A stretch of DNA of 12,538 bases from Dictyocoela muelleri (lineage: Eukaryota > Microsporidia): assembly GCA_016256075.1 (NCBI GenBank), contig SDVU01000531.1, positions 1-12,538 on the forward strand. Direction: 5' to 3'. Numbering within the stretch: the first letter of the stretch is position 1; every line of letters begins with the position of its first letter. The notes below the pieces were generated by a model. It saw only the letters and a program-made list of their open reading frames with translations. It searched no databases and was not told the origin of the DNA. Position numbers and translations under genes: made by a program. This document shows, one piece after another, positions 7,077-12,538 of this stretch.

Positions 7077-7499
7077 GGATCTGAACTAAAATTTCCACCC
7101 GGGGGAAATTTTAGTACATCTAAAAAAATGAATTTTTTGAAATCAAAATGAAATCTGTTAAATTAATTAATCAATTAATTAATAAAAAATACACAAGCTA
7201 TTGAGTGATTAAAAAATTAAAAAGAGGGAAATTAAAACAAGAATGAAAATTAAAATTAATTTGGGAGAGGGTAATTTTTAAAAAAAGTCCTATTAAAAAA
7301 ATAATAACATTGATTTATGGAAAAGATCTTGAATCTAATAAAAATATAATTAATAAAAAATGCTTTAATACCTCTTTATAATTAATTTTTATTATTTTAT
7401 CTGTTTTTTGTTAAATTTTATTAAATAAATTTTTTTGATTTTTTATGGGGGGGGGAATTTTAGTACAGCTATGACCGGGGGAAATTTTAGTACAGATCC
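7077..7499. mobile_element. Inverted-repeat element with GTACTAAAATTTCCCCC ends, 423 bp
   Basis: Left end GGATCTGAACTAAAATTTCC (7077-7096) is complementary to the right end GGAAATTTTAGTACAGATCC (7480-7499), with one mismatch. The motif GGGGGAAATTTTAGTAC occurs three times: at 7100-7116 as the inner arm of a local palindrome, at ~7451-7467, and at 7477-7492. The interior (7120-7445) is very AT-rich and has no coding frame. A run of nine G lies at 7447-7455. No target duplication is obvious (ACCTTC left, TATAAA right). MITE-like with subterminal motif repeats. Confidence 0.75.
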
Positions 7500-7633
7500 T
7501 ATAAAAGGGCCTTATGAAAGCGCCTTATAAAAGCGCCTTATAAAAGCGTCTTATAAAAGTGCGTTATAAAAGCACCTTATAAAAGCACCTTATAAAAGCG
7601 CCTTATAAAAGCGCCTTATAAAAGCGCCTTATA
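7498..7633 (+). repeat. 13-bp tandem array GCGCCTTATAAAA, ~10 copies
   Basis: Ten or so head-to-tail copies of GCGCCTTATAAAA with single-base variants (GGGCCTTATGAAA, GCGTCTTATAAAA, GTGCGTTATAAAA, GCACCTTATAAAA twice). It begins inside the last bases of the preceding inverted-repeat element. The unit length is not a multiple of the helical turn or of three, and no frame stays open through it. Confidence 0.95.
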
Positions 7634-8257
7634 TTTCGATTCCATATTAGATTGGTAATTTTAAATTAATTTAAATAACTTTTGATTAGTCTTTTAAAAT
7701 TTTAATTTTTTTAAATCTATATACATTTTTACATCCGATAGTTTATTTTAGTGTGTTTTTCATTTTGTTATGTTTTTCTTTTTAATTTACAAAAACTTAA
7801 ATACGATTATACCCAGTTGTAAATGCAATTTTTGGTTTACAAATCATTTAGATTTTGGTGACCATATCTATAATTGCCAATTCGAACAGTTTTCTAGATA
7901 CGGAGTTCCTTATTTGGCTCTGAAATAGTACTCCTAAAACTGAAATTGTAATAATAAAAAGTGTTTTTAAAATAAATAAATCGCTGAATTGTCTGCGGAA
8001 ATTGTAGTCAATTTAATTTGAAATTTCAAAAATTACATATATAGATTTTAACTTGCAATATCAGTTTATTATGATATTTATTATTTTTGAAAATTAAACT
8101 TATCTATAATCATATTAATCCTGGAGCATATTTTCTAATTTTTTTCTGAACAGTTTTATAAATAATAATTTATAAAATACTTTGTTAAACTTAAATTCAA
8201 TGAAAATTTAATAAAAAATTAATCGTTCTTAATTGATTTATAATTTAATATATTATA
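7634..8257. other. No gene seen; AT-rich spacer of ~620 bp
   Basis: The 7830-7990 section is slightly less AT-rich but has frequent stops in every frame. ATTCGAACAG (~7880) and TTCTGAACAG (~8144) resemble single ends of the TTCGGAAAA hairpin family, too short to call. Confidence 0.4.
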
Positions 8258-8566
8258 TATTACATGCTGACAACATCCTTAGCTGCCAACTCGAAGATGT
8301 GTCTCCTACCGTGGTCTTTAGATCTTTGGTTCTTGGTGTTCCGATAATACGTCACATCATAAATTATCCAGAAGCCCGGCTGTATACGCGATCTTCGTTT
8401 TATCAATGACTCAGCAGGATACAGGTAATTAGAGGCCTTTTCATGAATTTTAATTTTCACTACTTTTTATTTATATTTCATATAACTCATCCCTGCACCT
8501 AAGAGAGTCCCTTCTACCTATTTATAAAAGATTAGACCAAGTCTTAATCAGCTATACCACACCGGA
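8258..8566 (-). mobile_element. SINE-like repeat with tRNA-like head, copy 1
   Basis: On the minus strand it starts near 8566 with CCGGTGTGG, then TGGTATAGCTGATTAAGAC (8541-8559), which resembles a tRNA A box. About 35 bp on, GAAGGGACTCT (8504-8514) shares GACTC with the B-box consensus but is weak. The body contains CCTGTATCCTGCTGAGTCAT, GCGTATACAGCCGGGCTTCT and GTAGGAGACACATCTTCGAG and ends in an AT-rich tail. A diverged second copy at 12151-12299 supports a mobile repeat. The body holds a 66-codon open frame (8460 to 8260) with a protein-like middle, RIQPGFWIIYDVTYYRNTK, so an alternative is an exon fragment carried by a repeat. Confidence 0.6.
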
Positions 8567-8708
8567 AGAACTGTATATTAAACTATAATTATATAGTTTT
8601 GACCGCTTAATATCATTCATTATTTATTAAGTGATTTTAAAATCATTCTAACGCGATAGTTAAATTTTTACATTCAAGAGTGTTAACCACTGAAATATCT
8701 GGTTTATT

Positions 8709-8803
8709 TAACAATTAAAAAAATGAAAAATTTTCTTTTGTTTGAAAAAATGCCTATTTTATAAAAAATTTGCTTTTTATTAAGAATGCATTTTTTCGAA
8801 CAT
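8709..8803. repeat. Short hairpin element, TTCGGAAAA family, diverged copy
   Basis: TGTTTGAAAAAATGCCTATT (from 8739) pairs imperfectly with AAGAATGCATTTTTTCGAAC (ending ~8801). The left flank TAACAATTAAAAAAATG matches the flank of the copy at 4282, in the same orientation. Confidence 0.65.
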
Positions 8804-8809
8804 GATCCG

Positions 8810-9854
8810 ATTAGCATAAAATAATAAAGATTCACTTTACAAGAAATATTATAGTTAATTCATCAAAAGGTTATTATAAGTCAATTTATATCCATATAAA
8901 AAGAAGCCTTTGTATTTCTTGAACATTTTTGACAATAGACGCCTAATTTTTTATTTAATTACATGAAAATCCAGGGGATCATAAAATTTTAAATGAGGAT
9001 TTTAACGGAAATTTAAATAGAAAATTATAAAATTACGAAATTCGCAACTTTTTATTTTCTAAGATACAAGTCTGTACCGCTGGTCTAGTCTTAATAATTA
9101 ATATGTTTAAAACAAAACAAATCGACTTGAAAATGTAGGCGAAAAAAAATAATAGATTTACTTCAAAATTATTCTAAATTTCGCAGGAAAACCCTTAAAC
9201 TTTGTTATATAAAAAATCTAAAAATTCCAAGGGTTAAAAATTTTAGATTCCTGGGTTGTTTCCCGGGAAAAACACCTTTTTCCAAATCTATTAAATCAAA
9301 AAATCATAACTATATAATAAAAATATTTAAAATAATGAAATTATTATTTATATTTTTTTTCTGGAAAAAAAACAAATTTATGACTCTGGGGGAACGCGTT
9401 TATCAAAAAAAAATTACATAAAAAAAATAAAATTCTTTATGAGGCAAACTATATGGATAGCATAACAGTTATTTGAAGAGTTCATTAATCTACTTAACAA
9501 TCGATTGATTAATGAGAACATAAAATACGATGATTATGTAAAATTCAGAGTTTTAAAAAATTTTTAGAGTAGTTAGGTATAAATAAGATTATTTATTCAG
9601 GAAATCGCATACTTTTTTTTCTGCGCGTACCCCTTTTTCATATTTAAATTTTTCTTAGACCATCAAATGTTAACAAATATTAGAATTTCATTAAATAAAT
9701 CAACTTAAATGAACATATATTAAAAATCTAAGTAAGATTTCTATAGTCTTTTTGCCCCACCCGCAATTTAGACCCTCCAAAAATAATAAGTTCATATTTA
9801 AGAGAAAAATACATATTTCTTATTACAAAAAGGTGTAAAGTCGAGACTTATATT
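8810..9854. other. No gene seen; AT-rich spacer of ~1 kb
   Basis: Contains short partial repeats such as AACCCTTAAA at ~9191 with AAGGGTTAAA at ~9229, and a small palindrome TCCCGGGA near 9261, but no sustained open frame, RNA gene or tandem array. Confidence 0.4.
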
Positions 9855-9925
9855 CAGTTATAAGCATAATAATTTTTTTTTTAGATTTTTATATTCTAAA
9901 AAAAATATTTTTGTGATTATAACTG
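9855..9925. repeat. Imperfect 71-bp hairpin
   Basis: CAGTTATAAGCATAATAATT faces its imperfect complement AAATATTTTTGTGATTATAACTG. Arms are ~30 bp with several mismatches and A/T-rich stems. Its CAGTTATAA end is the only distinctive part; it may be a small MITE or a chance structure in AT-rich DNA. Confidence 0.5.
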
Positions 9926-9929
9926 ATAA

Positions 9930-10440
9930 TAAGTTATGATTATGCGATTATCCAAATAAAAATCACGTAATTTCCTCTTAAAAACGATCATTTCTTCTAA
10001 AGAAGGGTATGACTAACCCCGGAAAACCCCAAATTTTACATTCTAGTTTGACATTGTAAACATATATTTGTTTTTTTTCTAATTTTGTGGAGTTAGACTA
10101 GTTTTACTGTCCTAAAATATTTTTTGAAGCATAGCAAACCGAAGTGAAATTATTTGAATAATCGTTAAATTGTAAAACTACAAAATTAGAATGTTTATTT
10201 AGAATAAAACTTAAATGATTATTCATAACATTGATAAATTGAAAGAAAATAAATTTATGCAAGGGTGTCTATATAATTTTGACTTAGTATTTTACGAGTA
10301 AAATTATTGAAACCTAAAAGAGAAACGCATTAAATTAAAAAAAAATCCATGGACCCATGACTACTTAGCGACTTCCTAAACTCCAAAAATCTCCCATGAA
10401 CCCCTGAAGTATATGAGAGACCCTAATTGTTCGTTGAAAC
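9930..10440. other. No gene seen; spacer
   Basis: The section 10345-10440 is locally less AT-rich (CCATGGACCCATGACTACTT, CTCCCATGAACCCCTGAAG) but has stops in all frames within a few tens of codons. Nothing is assignable. Confidence 0.4.
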
Positions 10441-10710
10441 ACTTTTAAAAACACTGATTTAATTGAAGAAATTATTTTAAAAAATAATTTAATTAAATAA
10501 ACACATTAAAATTAATTTAATTTATTTAATTTAATTTATTTAATTTAAATTAAATTATTTTTAATGTGTTTATTTAATTTAAAAGTGATTTATTTAATTT
10601 AAAATAATTATTTTAAATTAATTTTAATTATTTTAATTTAAAAATGATTAATTTAATTTAAAATGATTTATTTAATTTAAAATGATTTATTTAATTTAAA
10701 AATATGATTT
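10441..10710. repeat. Low-complexity TTTAATTTA array with internal palindrome
   Basis: Tandem variants of ATTTATTTAATTTAAA fill the right half (10580-10710). The left half holds an inverted repeat: AATTAAATAAACACATTAAA (10490-10509) is complementary to TTTAATGTGTTTATTTAATT (10560-10579), with A/T repeats between. Composition-driven slippage explains most of it, but the matched ACACATT/AATGTGT bases make the palindrome more than chance. Confidence 0.75.
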
Positions 10711-11735
10711 ATTAATACCCAACCTCAAAATTTCACAAACCTTATATATTCTTAGAAACCCCATTTTATTAAAAAACATCGAACTTTACATCATCTCAGA
10801 AAATACACTACTTTTTGATATTGTTTTGCTGTCATTAAGTAGAATAAAAATCAAAAGTTCGATCCCCAAACTTACTCCTCTATTCAGTCTTTTGATTTGG
10901 GTATTATTGTTTCTTATAAATCAAGATTTAAGACAATTATGAACAATTTTAAATTTGGAATGCATTAAATAGTATTTAAATAAAATAGAGATATAAAAAT
11001 AGATATTTCGTGTATTATAAATTAGATTGAAAAAAGCATTTGATCAATATCGTCTAACTCTTTAAATATTTTATGTGATGAAACGCAATAGATCTAATTT
11101 CGAAAGCAAAATAATGGGTTGAATGAAAACTGAAAAATAAGCCGTCAAAAAGAGTTGTAATTAAATGAAGTCTCAGATTATGGGTGTTAAGCTAATATAA
11201 AATTAATTTTTTTTTAAAAAAATTTTTTGCTGTCCCCACAAACAAATTAATTTGATAAAAGATGTATTAAATACGATAAAGTATGTATTAAATAAATTAA
11301 AAACTTTTCGTTTTTAGCTTTAATAAAATTTATGAATTTATTAAAAAATGTATTGATTAAAGTATAAAAGTTTTTTTTGTCTTGTGTCTGATTTTGATTT
11401 TTTCTTCTATTTGTCGAAGATCAATTTCCTTGAGAAAGAAATCTTAATAATAAGAGAAAAGCGTTTTTCTGACAATCTTTATACAAACGAGTTTTTATTA
11501 AGTTGAATATAATAAAAGAGCTGCTTATAGAGATATATGCTTCAAAAAATACATAAAATTTTTGCTTAACTAAACTTAATCTTGTCATAAAAAATTATCT
11601 TAAATATTTTGATTTATTTAAAAATACCTATTTAAGTGTAAACACAAAAAAAGTCAGTTTTAAAAAAACTCGCGGCTACAAAAAAAATATGGTTGGCTGC
11701 ATGTTAGAGACCCCGTCTTAGATTATTAAGAAATT
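10711..11735. other. No gene seen; AT-rich spacer of ~1 kb
   Basis: AGTTCGATCCCC at 10856-10867 resembles a tRNA B box but has no paired T stem or A box upstream. ATGTATTAAATACGATAAAGT and its partial repeat lie near 11262-11295. No coding frame is supported. Confidence 0.4.
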
Positions 11736-11837
11736 CTAAATATTTTATTTTCTGAGGATGTAAGAAGTTATGATTCTATCAAATTGGAATCTTTAAAAAC
11801 TTTATGTTTTAAACACTCTTCAAAACGGCATCTCTAA
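11736..11837 (+). pseudogene. Possible leucine-rich-repeat-like coding fragment (weak)
   Basis: A 33-codon open stretch reads FSEDVRSYDSIKLESLKTLC then FKHSSKRHL before a TAA at 11835-11837. The LESLKTLCF spacing resembles one leucine-rich repeat of the kind found in fungal F-box/LRR families. There is no start codon in context and no further repeat in frame on either side. It could easily be chance in A/T-rich sequence. Confidence 0.15.
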
Positions 11838-11957
11838 TGAGAACATTAAATTCTAAAAATTTCGAAGATTATTAAATCTTTAAGATAAACCTATTCCAGA
11901 AGTTCTAGATACAATCCGACATTTCTCCAGAATATTATTTTTATAAAAACAATAAAT

Positions 11958-12006
11958 AAAGAGGTTTATTTAAAATAATAAAGGGTTTTATTTAAAATAA
12001 TAAAGT
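11958..12006 (+). repeat. Two-copy tandem repeat, ~23 bp
   Basis: TTTATTTAAAATAATAAAG occurs twice head to tail (from ~11966 and ~11989), with a third partial AATAAATAAAG just upstream. Confidence 0.6.
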
Positions 12007-12150
12007 TTGATTTTTTTAGAAGTTTGGTTTTTTAACGTTTTTTAAAAGGTGCAAAAAAGCGAACTATACAGCACTAATTAGGATCAATATTGTAGTTAAT
12101 GACGTTTTCTTTAATTTAGGAGTAAAATTTAGTTCACGCTGACTAATATG

Positions 12151-12299
12151 TAACACCGCAACTACTTATAGACCCAGCCGTATACATACTTTTTGTTACA
12201 TCAATGACTCATACAGGTAAATTTATGTTTTTTAATGAAAATTTTGGATCTTCTACTTATTTTACCGATAAAGGTCAACGTACTCATTACCACGCCTGA
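12151..12299 (-). mobile_element. SINE-like repeat, copy 2 (diverged, shortened)
   Basis: Aligns colinearly with copy 1 on the same strand. In plus-strand terms, CCCAGCCGTATACATACTTT matches CCCGGCTGTATACGCGATCT, TCAATGACTCATACAGGTAA matches the TCAATGACTC...ATACAGGTAA of copy 1, and TTCTACTTATTTTACC, AAGGTCAACG and ACCACGCC match the head region. About 45 bp between head and body and the distal ~90 bp of copy 1 are missing. Any open frame of copy 1 is not conserved here, which argues that the repeat spreads as DNA or RNA rather than as a protein-coding gene. Confidence 0.55.
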
Positions 12300-12378
12300 T
12301 AGTGGGGCTTGGGTACTAACACGCTTTAGGGACACCCGAAATTTTGAGGAAAATGAAAACTGAAAAAATAAAAGATGC

Positions 12379-12538
12379 GCCAAATAATCTGGGGATTACT
12401 AATCCTGGAATACATTTTTTATTAAAGCAACATAATTTATTTTTTCCTAATTTGACGAAGTCAAATTAAGAAAAAATATATTATATTATAAAAATGAAAA
12501 AATGTATTCCAGGATTAGTAATCCCCAGATTATTTGGC
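12379..12538. mobile_element. Hairpin MITE, ~160 bp, ending at the window edge
   Basis: A perfect 42-bp inverted repeat, 12379-12420 against 12497-12538, with ends GCCAAATAATCTGGGGATTA and its complement. Inside, a second hairpin (TAATTTGAC/GTCAAATTA around a GAA loop, extended by TTTTTCC/AGAAAAA) spans about 12441-12475, so nearly the whole element folds on itself. No coding frame. Perfect arms suggest recent insertion or ongoing arm homogenisation. The right boundary cannot be confirmed because the window stops there. Confidence 0.88.

Noticed and set aside
7498-7633. CRISPR or promoter array (repeated TATAAAA)
   Set aside because: A 13-bp head-to-tail tandem with no spacers. TATAAAA is part of the repeat unit, and no gene follows for more than 600 bp.
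9065-9105. Third tRNA-like SINE head (AGTCTTAATAATTAAT beside ACCGCTGGTCTAG)
   Set aside because: Only about nine bases match the head at 8541-8559 and no body follows on either side.
10856-10867. AGTTCGATCCCC, a tRNA B-box lookalike
   Set aside because: No pairing T stem around it, no A box or acceptor stem at the right distance on this strand.
12201-12383. 60-codon open frame on the minus strand
   Set aside because: Spans unrelated sequence and the diverged SINE-like copy; not conserved in copy 1.

Overview
The window is strongly AT-rich DNA (by eye well over 70% A+T) with no intact protein-coding gene that I can support. It is a eukaryote-like intergenic or heterochromatic stretch. The only clear protein homology is a decayed DNA transposon of the Merlin superfamily (IS1016/IS1595-like, ISXO2-type DDE transposase). 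Merlin carriage, the AT bias, the many foldback (hairpin) elements and a tRNA-headed SINE-like repeat suggest an AT-rich eukaryote; an early-diverging fungus such as an arbuscular mycorrhizal (glomeromycotan) species would fit. That assignment is inference, not proof.

Layout. Positions 1-1533 form a nested array: a palindromic foldback copy (P1, cut by the window start), a 972-bp Merlin element with a broken transposase on the minus strand, and a second complete 318-bp palindromic copy (P2) that abuts it base to base. Positions 1685-2158 hold a ~317-bp inverted-repeat element bracketed exactly by ~78-bp direct repeats. A ~22-bp minisatellite follows at 2263-2580. From 2847 to 4374 come one member of an old diverged repeat pair, a long hairpin element (3738-3999) and members of a short hairpin family. 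Positions 4896-5648 repeat the first architecture: a 571-bp inverted-repeat element with a degenerate minisatellite core, again bracketed by ~90-bp direct repeats. Positions 5977-6285 hold the second member of the old pair. Positions 7077-7633 hold a 423-bp inverted-repeat element whose right edge runs straight into a 13-bp tandem array. Positions 8258-8566 and 12151-12299 (both minus) are two diverged copies of a SINE-like repeat. The window ends exactly at the end of a ~160-bp hairpin MITE (12379-12538).

How the parts relate: the elements do not form an operon or pathway. What unites them is structure. At least nine separate foldback elements lie in 12.5 kb, and two of them, plus arguably the Merlin, are each bracketed by repeats much longer than an ordinary target-site duplication. 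Only the Merlin encodes a recognisable enzyme, and it is broken, so any present mobility would need factors from elsewhere. The stretches between elements show no gene, no tRNA, no rRNA and no CRISPR array that I can support.
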